In this document: positions 22,403 through 33,700 of the stretch, piece after piece
How the letters are laid out: each line of letters starts with the position of its first letter
Position numbering within the stretch: the first letter of the stretch is position 1
NCBI RefSeq assembly: GCF_036373705.1
Contig: NC_089863.1
Coordinates: 9,531,357 to 9,595,356 of the forward strand
DNA: 64,000 bases
Direction of reading: 5' to 3'
From: Amia ocellicauda
Taxonomy: Eukaryota; Chordata; Actinopteri; Amiiformes; Amiidae
Program-made: the position numbers and the translations under genes
The notes under the pieces: generated by a model
What the model saw: only the letters and a program-made list of their open reading frames with translations
What the model was told of the DNA's origin: nothing
The model's database searches: none

Positions 22403-22672
22403 CAGGACTTTCCTACTAGCAGTTTCCCTTGGTGTCTTTCCTTAGTGGAACATCTCCCATTGTCAGAGCTCCCTGCCCCCCTGGTCACTAGTTTAAAAGA
22501 TTCTCAATTCTCAAGATTCTTTGAAAACAATTGTGCCGTGCTGCGTGCATGGACGTGTGATGCAGAAAGCACTCGTCCGTGCGCGCAGCTCGTCCATATT
22601 ATTGGCCATAATACAGTCAGAAATATCAGCTGATTGTACAGTATTATTGGGGGGGGGGGGTCTCCAAGGTGA
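22403..22672. other. Unassigned segment with G-run
   Basis: Mostly the upstream edge of the LINE fragment and unclassified sequence; a run of about 10 G lies near 22,650. No gene. Confidence 0.3.
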
Positions 22673-23113
22673 GCATTCAGTTATAGGGCCCGAAGCTGTG
22701 GAATGATCTTCCAGACAAAGTAAGAGATGCCCCCTCTGTCTTAGCCTTTAGTCTGTTTAGTCTCTGTTTTTCTAGCCCATAGTGCCGCCGGTGTGCCATG
22801 GACATGCAATTGCACAGCTGTCTTTGGAAATGTCCTGCACTGCATGACCAGTATCTGAGCACGACTGCCTTCTTGTCTTCTAGCAACAGCCCCCTCCAAG
22901 GGTCCAACGAGGCACCTAAATGGTTTATTTACTTAAATGTTCACTCACTTTATTATAGATCATGTCAAATGTATACAGGTCTATATTTTATTGTATTGTA
23001 TTTATGTATTTTATTTTGCTGTATGTTTGTTGTATGTTTACCAGTCTGTAAAGCACTCTGTGGCTACCCTGCGAAGGGCGCTATACAAATAAAAATGGAT
23101 TGTTTGATTGAAA
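22673..23113 (+). mobile_element. L2-type LINE 3' end
   Basis: Starts within the last codons of an L2 reverse transcriptase ORF (GGCCCGAAGCTGTGG...) and ends with CTATACAAATAAAAATGG, the classic L2 tail. It matches 48,420-49,196 but lacks about 370 bp of the 3'UTR. Confidence 0.8.
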
Positions 23114-23164
23114 TGTGCCCATGCTCAACTATACATACAGTATACAGGCAAAGGGTCAGAAAGA

Positions 23165-24290
23165 TCAGGCCGACAGCATGACAGCAAGTAAGTGCAGAGC
23201 AATGCTGAACTCTCCTCCTCTGTCCCAGCAGCGCCCCTGTGTGTCTCTCAGGCTGTGAGAGGCTCTAACAGGACTGACATTTTCTCTGGGTCTGTCATGT
23301 GTGAGAATTGTGGGAGGGAAATTGTGTGTCCACCTCTCCTGTCTCACAGTGACCGCAGCGCCGGTCCTCTCTGTGTCCACCTCTCCTGTCTCACAGTGAC
23401 CGCAGCGCCGGTCCTCTCTGTGTCCACCTCTCCTGTCTCACAGTGACCGCAGCGCCGGTCCTCTCTGTGTCCACCTCTCCTGTCTCACAGTGACCGCAGC
23501 GCCGGTCCTCTCTGTGTCCACCTCTCCTGTCTCACAGTGACCGCAGCGCCGGTCCTCTCTGTGTCCACCTCTCCTGTCTCACAGTGACCGCAGCGCCGGT
23601 CCTCTCTGTGTCCACCTCTCCTGTCTCACAGTGACCGCAGCGCCGGTCCTCTCTGTGTCCACCTCTCCTGTCCACCAGATGTGTCTCTGCTTCATATCTC
23701 TGACAGTGGAGAGATACTCTGCTGGGTGTATTCTCTCTTTGCAAGGTTGTTTTGTAATTTAATTTCTTTGCCCCAATGTTCCAGAGAGGAGTTCTTGATG
23801 TGTTCTGCAGTTTGTCTGACTCTGATTGGAGGCTGGTTAGCACTGCTGAGCTGAAGCTGCTTAGTGTTAGTGGGGTGAGTGCAGTGAGCTTCAGGGCCAG
23901 CTGGCTGAGGGGACTCTTTTCTGGGCTGAGCTCTTGGGTTGGCAGGACCTTGTGCTGGAGCAGGTCTGGGTCACTGTTCTTCAGATGTGTCCAGATTCTG
24001 ACCTGCATGCCTGCTTTGGGCTTTTCTGTTGTACTTGTGATCTTCTTTTGTACAGTTTAGCTTGCAGGGTTTCCATTGGGTGTTGATCCAATTTCCTGTA
24101 GTCCTGTTGACTGACTGGGCCCCATACCTCACTCACATACAGCTCGATGGGCTGGATAACACAGTCTATTATTTTCAACCTGATTTTGACAGGTATACTA
24201 TTCTGTGTAGCTTCCGTTATATTGTGTTAAAAGCTCTTTTTGCTTCTCCTTTTCATACATTCACTGCCACGTTAACGCTCACTGACGAAC
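23165..24290 (-). pseudogene. Degraded LINE C-terminal fragment
   Basis: Minus-strand frames match the C-terminal part of the LINE at 30,735-34,625: VIQPIELYVSEVWGPVSQQD, METLQAKLYK, LSPEKSPLSQLALKLTAL and a CGHCETGEVDTER zinc-knuckle piece. Stops and frameshifts abound. In units 1 and 2 only the last about 40 bp survive. Confidence 0.75.
23327..23680. repeat. 47-bp minisatellite within the LINE fragment
   Basis: Seven full copies and a partial eighth start every 47 bp at 23,327, 23,374, 23,421, 23,468, 23,515, 23,562, 23,609 and 23,656, virtually identical. The unit derives from LINE sequence encoding the CGHCETGEV zinc knuckle. Confidence 0.95.
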
Positions 24291-24807
24291 ACTCTGAGTG
24301 TGTGTGTGTGTCCTTCTCATGATCTGTCTTTCAAAATGTCACACTTCTTTTGAGAGTTCCTCTCTCAACCAAAACATCTGAAAAGAAGTAGTCAGTGTAA
24401 TAGCAAAGCAGGCTTCTTCACACAGTGTGAAAAACCTTCCCCCAAATAAGGTAGTGAACCAACTGTAGCGACAAGAACAGGAACACACGGGAGCAGTGAC
24501 CGACTGTCGCTGGATTGAAATGTCTTAACAGTCAGGATGGCAAGTCCACATACAATAGTCCGTAATACAATTGTTTTCAGGCGGCGCTGGCCGCTGTCTT
24601 CGACACACAGGCCACCCATGAGCCCCTGCGCTGCACTGCTGCTGGGCTGCAGCCCTCACTGCTTGTTCACAACAGCAGAGGCGATACAGTATTAAATGCT
24701 GGACAACTGGCACCATCCGTGACGTGTACATGTGCGTGTGTGTGTGTGCGTGATAAGACAAATCTTGAACTTATCAAAAGCTGTCTTACAAAATGTCATA
24801 TGTATAT
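24291..24807. repeat. Unclassified repeat (unit 3)
   Basis: Equivalent of 3531-4034; no coding content. Confidence 0.5.
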
Positions 24808-25636
24808 ATACAGATTAACAAATTAAAGGATAAACCTGAATAAATGAGTGGAGGAACATAACAAACAGGTGTACTGCATGATACAATTAAGCAATTTACA
24901 TCCTATCATGCTCTGTGGCAGGTATACAAATGCTGAGCATACCCAGTTGACCTCGATTTTGGATCAAAATGGCAAGACGAAAGGATCTAAGTGACTTTGA
25001 AAGAGGGGTCATTATTGGGGAACGAATGGCAGGAGCTTCAGTCACAAAGACGCTCAACTGGCTCGTGTTCTGGACAAGTGGGCGAGTGCATGTGAGGCAA
25101 CACCAAGAGAACAGTACAGGCCTGACTGCTGGACCCCTACAGTGAGGGGGTCCGGAGGCTCTGTTATGCTGTGGGGGCATTTTCCTGGCATGGTTTGGGT
25201 CCACTTGTCCCCTCAGAGGGAAGGGTCGTTGCAAATCATTGCAGAGTTATTCTGAGTGATCACCTTTATCCTATGGTGACACATTTCTATCCTGATGGGA
25301 GTGGTCTCTTCCAGGATGACAATGCACATCCACAGGGCACGAGGGCTCACTGAATGGTGTGATGAGTATGAAAATGATGTGACTCATATGCTATGGCCTT
25401 CGCAATCAACAGATCTCAACCCAATTGAACACCTATGAACGTGTTAGACAGCGCTCTCCACCACCATCACCAAAACACCAAATGAGGGAATATCTTTTGG
25501 GAGAATGGTGTTCATCCCTCCAGTAGAGTCCAGACACTTGTACAATCTGTGCCAAGAGCATTGAAGCTGTTCTGGTGGCTTGTGGAGACCAACACCTCAC
25601 TGAGACACTTTATGTTGGGTTTTCCGTTACTTTGTC
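24808..25636 (+). pseudogene. Tc1-like transposase relic, second family (unit 3)
   Basis: Copy of 4038-4867 with one base lost in the G-run near 25,175; otherwise the same internal deletion and broken frame. Confidence 0.8.
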
Positions 25637-25897
25637 AATTGAAATTCTGCTGGGATTATCTATATGTTGACATGTCCTTGTGGGACAGACTAAAACAGCA
25701 CTTTAGATTCGGATTGCTGAACACAATGCAGCAATTAGAAATCAAAATGCAGAGTACTCTATAGCAGAAGGCTGGGCATGGATCTTCACCACACTCATTT
25801 TGTGGGTCTGGAGAAGATTAGACCTGAAAGAGGAGGGAATCTGGTAAATTTGCTACTGAGGAGAGAGGCATATAGGATATTGGCTTTAAAGACATGA
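25637..25897 (+). pseudogene. Penelope-like GIY-YIG relic (unit 3)
   Basis: Copy of 4868-5128 with a few substitutions; GGNLVNLLLRREAYRILALK is readable at the end. Confidence 0.65.
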
Positions 25898-26192
25898 GAA
25901 CCACTCTTAGAAGTAATGTGTTCAAATTCTACACAAAAACTGTTATTTTCTACACAATATGTGCAGGGTACAGTCTTTCTGCTAACACAATCGAAGTGTG
26001 TTATTTATTTCTAACCATAATACTCTGTGAAATGTATCTCAACCAACCACTTCCACATGCCCTTCGCTGGAGGACAGCGCTGAGCGTTTGAACTTTCTAC
26101 AAAACTTGTTCTGTGGCCACAAAATTGTGAGAGTTGAGTATCATTATTGTAATCTTTAGTTTGAGTTCTGTTTGAGTTAATTTTACAATTTA

Positions 26193-26993
26193 CGTCACCG
26201 CCTATGGGGTGGTTAGGGGTGACACGCTTCACGACCATGCCACCTCCTTCATTAATGAGAGAGGACCTCGTTCACCCCTGACTGGACCCTACAGCACCAC
26301 CACACAAAGGAAAGTAACAAAGACAGGGCATGAAGACTGTACCAGCACGAATACAATAAGGAATTGGGATTTGAAATATAACCTACCATAACATTGCCTT
26401 TAATAAAACCAGGCACTAAAACTACTAAAAACCCTACTCAACAATGACACCAAATAGTAGGAAAAAAGAGCCAACTAAGAATCAATAAAACCCAATTTCC
26501 TCATCTAAAGTACAGATAGCAGCAACCAGAAACCCCCCGTCCCCTCAGAGGATATAAACAAGTCTCTTGTCTGCCGCGCTGCTGTTAAGACGAATTCAGT
26601 GACCGCTCGGATTCATGTGAAGTTACCCAGCTGTATAAATGTGTACAAATGTATTTTACTGGAGCAATGTAACCCTTGCTCAAGGGTACAACAGCATTGC
26701 ATTGCACTGGTTATGAGTCCAGAGCCCTAACCACTACTCCACAGTTATGCCTACTTCCCTCCCCAGCCTACTTCCCTCCCCAGCCTACTTCCCTCTCCAG
26801 CCCTGCGCCTTGGTTTGGCTGTGGGTCATGTGGGCTGTGAGTGTCCTGCTCCGTGTGCTCAGTAGTAGGTTGCGCTGCTGACTGACCGTGTCTCTGGGTT
26901 TAACCAATTAGTAAGTGAAAATAAGTCATAATACATAAATAAATAAAAGTGATCAATCAACTGTTAATTGCCCGTCACGCCCCGCCCCTGACA
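26193..26993 (-). mobile_element. Solo LTR with nested SINE and 17-bp VNTR (unit 3)
   Basis: Copy of 5424-6189 carrying three copies of the 17-mer CCTACTTCCCTCCCCAG-like motif near 26,750-26,800; units 1 and 2 have one. The left edge reads GTCACCGCC, closer to a complete LTR end than in unit 1. Confidence 0.6.
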
Positions 26994-27022
26994 TTAACTG
27001 AAGTAATTCATTATCGTATTAG

Positions 27023-27162
27023 TACGGAAGAGCCCTGGGGGCATTGAAACAAAACCCCTCCGAAATTCAACTCAAAATTTTAACTTGAAATCTCTAAAGT
27101 CTGGGTTTAACATGAATTCTTGTTTAGATTTTTCTTTCACATGGCCCCAGGGCTCTTCCGTA
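27023..27162. mobile_element. 140-bp MITE (unit 3)
   Basis: Same inverted ends as the copy at 6219. Confidence 0.8.
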
Positions 27163-27182
27163 CATTAGATATGAAGACGACT

Positions 27183-28349
27183 ATTATTAGTATTTTTTAA
27201 TGTTTTTATTAAGGACCCCTTATAGTAGTAGTATGTAATACTTATATACCCACCATTACAAAATAATATTAAAGTGCAATATGCCGGTAATGTAATGTTG
27301 TGGGGATTGTGAAGCCAGTCCTCAGTGACGCGGCGGGTCGCTCAGTGTTTATTTATGTATTATTTATGTATTCATTCGTGTTATTTAAACCTAAAATATC
27401 CAGATTTAGATGCTTAACAGATGTTAGCTTCATTTATAAAGTGGATTATTCCACAGATGTTTAATGCATAATATGCTGTATATACAAAAAATTGTATATA
27501 TATGTATATATATATTATTTGACATTACTCATTTTCAGAATAGCATCTTTAAGGTTAAAAAGTACAATTAATTCAAATGATTGCATTTTTTTCTACTGTA
27601 CTATGTCTTACAGTCTTACATAAATTGTTTGTGATTGTAATTTTGTTTTGTACTGAATAAAGAAGGTTTCTCTGTTTACATTAAACAACTACCACATAGT
27701 TTCCTTTGTTAAATTAATATTTTGTTTAGCTTAAATAAGCCAACGTGTTGAGTAAAACTAACATATTACAGTGTTCATGAAATAACACATTATTTGTGCT
27801 AATATTCCTACACACAACCTGTGTTAACTTTAACACAACATGTGTTGTCCGTAATCACACTCAGTAATGTGTTAAAAAACAGCACATCATGTGTTGTTTT
27901 TAACACATTTGTTCTAAGAGTGCACTGGGACTTAATGAGGATCTTCATTTTTGTCCTTATATTTGAAAATGTATGTCTAACATGCTGGAATTAATTGCCA
28001 ATTGTCTAATAATTGATTGAAAGAGTTACAAATTAATATTAAGGATTGTACCATATACTTTTATAAAATGTAATTGTATGTAGAATTTGTCTTGCTTATA
28101 ATGAAATGTTCACACTTTGTCGAAATAATTGTGAGTTTGCATGTTCATTGAATATAGAATGATGGTGCTAATGATTCATTTATATCAGATGTATTGAAGA
28201 GATTCAGGAAGATAAGTCGAAACAAATAAGCATCATGATAAATTAAGTATTTTTTTGTGACATCGGTGAATGTGGCCTGTTTTTAGCCGGGAGCTGCTGT
28301 CCATGCTTCCTTGAATGGTTTTCCATTAGAGGACAATCTGTTTCATATA
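27183..28349. repeat. AT-rich spacer (unit 3)
   Basis: Copy of 6380-7539 with more substitutions and small indels (near 27,540, 28,060 and 28,140) than between units 1 and 2; no gene. Confidence 0.5.
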
Positions 28350-29562
28350 TACACTCACCTAAAGCATTATTAGGAACACCTGTTCAATTTCTCATTAATG
28401 CAATTATCTAACCAACCAATCACATGGCAGTTGCTTCAATGCATTTAGGGTTGTGGTCCTGGTCAAGACAATCTCCTGAACTCCAAACTGAATGTCTGAA
28501 TGGGAAAGAAAGGTGATTTAAGCAAGTTTGAGCGTGGCATGGTTGTTGGTGCCAGACGGGCCGGTCTGAGTATTTCACAATCTGCTCAGTTACTGGGATT
28601 TTCACGCACAACCATTTCTAGGGTTTACAAAGAATGGTGTGAAAAGGGAAAAACATCCAGTATGCGGCAGTCCTGTGGGCGAAAATGCCTTGTTTATGCT
28701 AGAGGTCAGAGGAGAATGGGCCGACTGATTCAAGCTGATAGAAGAGCAACTTTGACTGAAATAACCACTCGAGGTATGCAGCAAAGCATTTGTGAAGCCA
28801 CAACACGTTCAACCTTGAGGCGGATGGGCTACAACAGCAGAAGACCCCAGGTACCACTCATCTCCACTACAAATAGGAAAAAGAGGCTACAATTTGCACA
28901 AGCTCAGCAAAATTGGACAGTTGAAGACTGGAAAAATGTTGCCTGGTCTGATGAGTCTCGATTTCTGTTGAGACATTCAGATGGTAGAGTCAGAATTTGG
29001 CGTAAACAGAATGAGAACATGGATCCATCATGCCTTGTTACCACTGTGCAGGCTGGTGGTGGTGGTGTAATGGTGTGGGGGATGTTTTCTTGGCACACTT
29101 TAGGCCCCTTAGTGCCAATTGGGCATCGTTTAAATGCCACGGCCTACCTGAGCATTGTTTCTGACCATGTCCATCCCTTTATGACCACCATGTACCCATC
29201 CTCTGATGGCTACTTCCAGCAGGATAATGCACCATGTCACAAAGGTCGAATCATTTCAAATTGGTTTCTTGAACATGACAATGAGTTCACTGTACTAAAC
29301 TGGCCCCCACAGTCACCAGATCTCAACCCAATAGAGCATCTTTGGGATGTGGTGGAACGGGAGCTTCGTGCCCTGGATGTGCATCCCACAAATCTCCATC
29401 AACTGCAAGATGCCATCCTATCAATATGGGCCAACATTTGTAAAGAATGCTTTCAGCACCTTGTTGAATCAATGCCACGTAGAATTAAGGCAGTTCTGAA
29501 GGCGAAAGGGGGTCAAACACAGTATTAGTATGGTGTTCCTAATAATCCTTTAGGTGAGTGTA
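28350..29562 (+). mobile_element. Intruder-type (DD36E) Tc1/mariner transposon
   Basis: TA at 28,350-28,351 and 29,561-29,562 flanks inverted ends CACTCACCTAAAG and TTTAGGTGAGTG, with GGAACACC and GGTGTTCC inside them. The element proper is 28,352-29,560 (1,209 bp). The equivalent sites at 7540 and 16,078 are uninterrupted, so the insertion is private to this unit. Confidence 0.92.
28500..29528 (+). CDS. Intruder/DD36E transposase
   Basis: Open frame of 342 codons on the + strand; the first codon at 28,500 is ATG. It would act in the nucleus to bind the TIRs and cut and paste the element. The N-terminal half has paired helix-turn-helix regions (LSISQSAQLLGFSRTTISRV near residues 25-45). The catalytic triad is visible: Asp in AWSDES, Asp in YFQQDNAP and Glu in DLNPIEHLWD. 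The last two are separated by 36 residues, against 34 in Tc1 or Sleeping Beauty. The stretch EITTRGMQQ looks a few residues short compared with relatives as I remember them. The frame is intact, so activity is possible but unproven. Confidence 0.85.
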   Translation: MGKKGDLSKFERGMVVGARRAGLSISQSAQLLGFSRTTISRVYKEWCEKGKTSSMRQSCGRKCLVYARGQRRMGRLIQADRRATLTEITTRGMQQSICEATTRSTLRRMGYNSRRPQVPLISTTNRKKRLQFAQAQQNWTVEDWKNVAWSDESRFLLRHSDGRVRIWRKQNENMDPSCLVTTVQAGGGGVMVWGMFSWHTLGPLVPIGHRLNATAYLSIVSDHVHPFMTTMYPSSDGYFQQDNAPCHKGRIISNWFLEHDNEFTVLNWPPQSPDLNPIEHLWDVVERELRALDVHPTNLHQLQDAILSIWANICKECFQHLVESMPRRIKAVLKAKGGQTQY

Positions 29563-29596
29563 TACAGCTCTGGAATGTTTTTTTTCCAGAGCTGTA
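29563..29596. mobile_element. Shrunken MITE (unit 3)
   Basis: Only the ends TACAGCTCTGGAA and TTCCAGAGCTGTA of the 84-bp MITE remain, forming a near-perfect 34-bp hairpin next to the Intruder insertion. Confidence 0.75.
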
Positions 29597-29849
29597 TATC
29601 CCACGTCTGTGTGAATTTATAACCTCACACCTGAACTTGACCCCCCTGCTATCTGTCCAACTCAAAGATTCAGGTACAGACTTTTACTGAAGCAAATTTC
29701 AAGGCTTTGCAAGCTTATATAGTTAGGAATCAAAATGTTGAATCTTTTCCCGACAATGAATTAAATATTTGTATTCATACATAATTTTCCAGTGATCTTG
29801 TGAGTAGCACTGACTGTATTATTGCTGACCTCTGTGTCCACTCTAGTGC

Positions 29850-30191
29850 CCCCCCCAGGCCCTGTGTGCTATACAGCCCAGTCCTCTGTTACACAACACT
29901 CTCCACAACTCCAGCTGCTCTGCAAAATACTTTATTTTATATTTTTTTTATACTTTTTGTGATGCAGTACAGAGACAGCGGGGGGTGTCAGAGTGAGAGA
30001 CGCAGCTCTCAGGAGACTGACACACCCAGCGCGTCACACAGCAGAGAGACCGTGTAAAGGCAGAGATAGTTAAAATCACAGAAACAGTTTTAAAAGCATA
30101 AGATCTCACAGGAAATCATCGATCATTATTGCTGGTTATTGTGGGGAAACAGAAAACTAAATCACAATAATACACATGCATGATGTTAGAA
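29850..30191 (-). promoter_or_regulatory. Gene D 3'UTR and poly(A) signal
   Basis: Reverse-orientation copy of the RNase 3'UTR; AATAAA on the minus strand at 29,931-29,936. Confidence 0.6.
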
Positions 30192-30677
30192 TCACTGGCA
30201 GCGTCCATTCGCTGCATTGGGCCGGTTGTTGGTGGTCTGGAAGTGGTCGGGCCGGCAGAGGTTGTTGATGTTGTCGCAGGCCAGCGTGATGAAGCTCTGG
30301 GTACGACTGACTCTAGTGACACTACACCTCCTGCGTATGTTGCTGCTCCGCACGCTGTACACTGTGAACATGTTAGCGCTCACACACAGGTTCCCCTGGT
30401 TGTTCTGCGAGAATCTCCTGCCTCCTGCCCTGCAAACGTTGTCGACGTTCGCCCGAGACGAGTCAATGAAGGTCTGGGTTGGGACTCGGCCACAGAGTCC
30501 CCTGGAAATTAAGAAGCGTCTCCATCGCTGTATGTTGTTGGTCTTGGGCATGCCTGACGGAACGTGCCTGGTGAGGAATGTATTGTATCGACCTATAGAT
30601 ACTCGGTTGACGCAGGGCTGGCTCTGGCCGGGGCCGATCGCCAGCACAGCCAACACACACAGCACTGACATCAACAT
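30192..30677 (-). CDS. RNase A-superfamily protein, gene D
   Basis: 161-residue secreted RNase-family protein on the minus strand. The ATG is at 30,677, just downstream of the acceptor (intron ends at 30,684 on this strand). It keeps the signal peptide, helix-1 His (TRHV), CGRVPTQTFI, all eight cysteines and CRPDHF. It differs from B and C by about ten residues (VNRVS, NTFLTRHVPSGM, WRRF, VRSS, NINNL among them). The intron, 30,684-34,824, is 4.1 kb against about 0.2 kb in other copies because a LINE sits in it, antisense to the gene. Splice sites and promoter look intact (donor GTGAAG), so the gene may be expressed. Confidence 0.88.
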   Translation of the reverse strand: MLMSVLCVLAVLAIGPGQSQPCVNRVSIGRYNTFLTRHVPSGMPKTNNIQRWRRFLISRGLCGRVPTQTFIDSSRANVDNVCRAGGRRFSQNNQGNLCVSANMFTVYSVRSSNIRRRCSVTRVSRTQSFITLACDNINNLCRPDHFQTTNNRPNAANGRCQ

Positions 30678-30694
30678 CTTCACCTGGGGAGACA

Positions 30695-30705
<11 letters not shown>

Positions 30706-30734
<29 letters not shown>
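30706..30734. repeat. (GA)n tract at LINE 5' junction
   Basis: GA microsatellite in gene D's intron; the same tract resumes at 34,624 beyond the LINE. Confidence 0.9.
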
Positions 30735-30736
<2 letters not shown>

Positions 30737-33700
30737 TCACTGAAAGTATGAGCCCCACCGAGCTGGGGGAGATCAAGCAGCTGCTCAGCCTCATCTGCTC
30801 CAGACTGCTGAGCTGAGCCAGAGCACTCGGGTAGGGACGGACAACCCCACTTGTAAATAATTAAAAATAAATACCTGTGTACATACAATGTAACCATACT
30901 TTACATAAAACTAATAATTATTATATGTTAGCTAAAATGAGCTCATTTACAGTCAGCTGCTGGAACATTCAGGGTCTGAACTCCTCGGCTTTCGGGCTAA
31001 AGAGCACAGACCCTGAATTCATTAAAAGCATTAAGAAATTAGATATCATAGTTCTGTTGGAGACATGGTGCCGTGCAGAGGTGCCCACACACTGCCCCCT
31101 GGGCTACAGGGAGGTTATTGTGCCCTCAATTAAACTGAGCACAGTGCGGCGTGGCAGGGACTCTGGGGGGATCATAGTGTGGTACAAAGAGGAGCTGGCC
31201 AACCACATCAGCCCAGTCAAACAGGGCCCAACGCACATATGGCTTCAAATTAAGAAGGGAATAGCCCAGTGTGAGAACTATATATACCTGTGTGCAGCGT
31301 ATACCCCCCCCTCTGAATCCCCCTATTACAATGAGTAATTTTTTAACACCCTCCACACAGAGATCAGCCATTTCCAGGCCCAGGGGAATGTGCTGCTCTG
31401 TGGGGACTTCAATGCCCGGACAGGCACCGAGCCCGACTGCATCGACACACAGGGAAACAGCCACGTGTTCGGCCAGGCCCCTCTGTACCTCACCCCCACC
31501 ACAACCCAGAGGAACAACCCCGACGGGGCGGTGAACAAGAACGGGAGAGAGTTAGTGCATCTCTGCCAACCCATGGGCCTGTACATCCTTAATGGCAGGA
31601 TCAGAGGGGACTCTTTAGGGAGGTTCACGTATTGCTCAGCTCTTGGGACTAGTGTAGTCGACTACGCCCTCACTGACATGAACCCCTCCTTCATCAGTGC
31701 ATTCACTGTCAGGCAGCAAACCCCCCGTCAGACCACAACCAAATCACAGTGTTCCTGAAAAGAAGAAGTCAGGCCAGCAACACACAGACACAGCCCAGTA
31801 AGCTGTACAACCTTAATCAAACATACAGATGGGCTCCAAACAGCACAGAGGAATTTAACAAAGCAATCAGTTCTACAGAAATAACAGACATCATCAACAC
31901 TTTCCTCAGCTCACAGTACCAGCCTGACGTGACAGGACTAAAGCTGGCCATAAATGATATCAATCAAATATATCAAATTGCAGCCACAATGGCAAATCTT
32001 AAAAAGACAAAGAAAAAGACCAACCAGAATCACACACACACACAGACATGGTTTGATGATGAGTGTAAATCAATACGAACAAATTTAAGGCACCTATCCA
32101 ATCAAAAACATCATCAACCACAAGACACAGAACTATGCCAGCAGTACTGTGAGACCCTAAAACACTACAAACACACCCTTAAAAATAAAAAACAGAAACA
32201 CACAAACAAAACACTGACAGACATATAGAAATCTGTTGACCAAAACCAGTTCTGGGAAATGTGGAACAATTTAAATTCAACAAACCAACAAGAATTGGCA
32301 ATACAAAACAGAACCATTTGGAAAAAATACTTTGAAAACCTTTATAAAGATATCCAACAAAATGATCTGACACACAAACAAATTGAAACCAGGGAAAAAC
32401 TGAAATTACTCGAACAATCAATTAAAGATAATCAAAACCCAATTGACCCTCCAATCACCCTACAGGAACTATCTAAAAAGCTACAGGCACTTCCACTCAG
32501 AAAAGCCTGCGGCCCGGACAGCATCAGCACTGAGATGCTCAAACACAGCAGCGCACAACTGCAGGAGGCTGTGCTTAAATTGTTCAACATGGTCCTCAGT
32601 ACTGGTTACTTCCCTGACATCTGGAAGCAGGGGCTGATCACCCCAATCTATAAGAGTGGAGACAAATTCGACCCTAACAACTACCGGGGCATCTGTGTGA
32701 GCAGTCACCTGGGGAAGGTGTTCTGCAGTATCATCAACGCCCGGATACTGGCCTTCCTTACCGAGCACAGTGTCCTGAGTAAGAGTCAGATTGGCTTCCT
32801 CCCAAATCACCGCACTACAGATCATATTTACACCCTGCACACCCTCATAGACAAACACGTCCACCAAAAAAGTAAAGGCAAAATCTTTGCCTGTTTCATT
32901 GATTTCAAAAAGGCATTCGACTCCATTTGGCACGAGGGACTTTATTACAGAATTCTTCAAAGCGGTGTAGGGGGTAAAGTCTATGATATTATAAAATCAA
33001 TGTACACCGAAAACAAATGTGCAGTAAAAATTGGCAACAAAAGAACAGAATTCTTCACTCAGGGGTGGGGAGTGAGGCAGGGCTGCAGTCTGAGCCCAAC
33101 ACTGTTCATCATCTACATCAAGCAGTCTGATGCCCCTGGCCTCACCCTAAATGACACAGAAGTCAAATTCCTGCTCTATGCAGATGACCTAGTCTTGCTG
33201 TCGCCCACAGAGCAAGGGCTTCAGCAAAACCTGGCACTACTAGAGCAGTACTGTCAGTCCTGGGCCCTGGCAGTAAACATGAAGAAGACAAAGATCATGA
33301 TTTTCCAAAAAAAAGGCCAGACCTCAGGGAAACAAATACCACTTCACGCTAGATAACACTACCCTAGAACACACCTCACACTACACCTACCTGGGCCTGA
33401 CTATTAGTGCGTCAGGGGGCTTTAACCTGGCAGTGAAGACGCTCAAAGACAAAGCAAGAAGAGCATTCTATGCAATCAGAAGAAGATTCTATAAAATTAC
33501 TATTCCAGTCAAAATCTGGCTCAAACTAATTGACAGTGTGATCCAGCCCATTGCGCTGTATGGTAGTGAAGTATGGGGTCCACTCAGTCAACAGGACTAC
33601 ACTAGGTGGGACAAACATCCAATAGAGACCCTGCATGCTGAACTCTATAAAAACATACTGCAGGTGCACAGGAACACACCAAACCACGCATGCAGGGCAG

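Larger units (their letters stand above)
17093..29600 (+). repeat. RNase unit 3, longer and rearranged
   Basis: Matches unit 1 at an offset of about 17,091 up to 20,590, then carries 3,669 bp absent from units 1 and 2. It rejoins the unit at 24,257 (offset about 20,769) and continues to the 84-bp MITE. It also has 12 extra bases at about 20,480, a 17-bp VNTR expansion near 26,760, and an Intruder transposon at 28,350-29,562. It ends by joining the inverted 3' end of gene D near 29,790. Confidence 0.9.

Noticed and set aside
23327-23680. Regular repeat resembling a CRISPR array
   Set aside because: Adjacent 47-bp copies with no spacers, inside a eukaryotic LINE fragment: a minisatellite.
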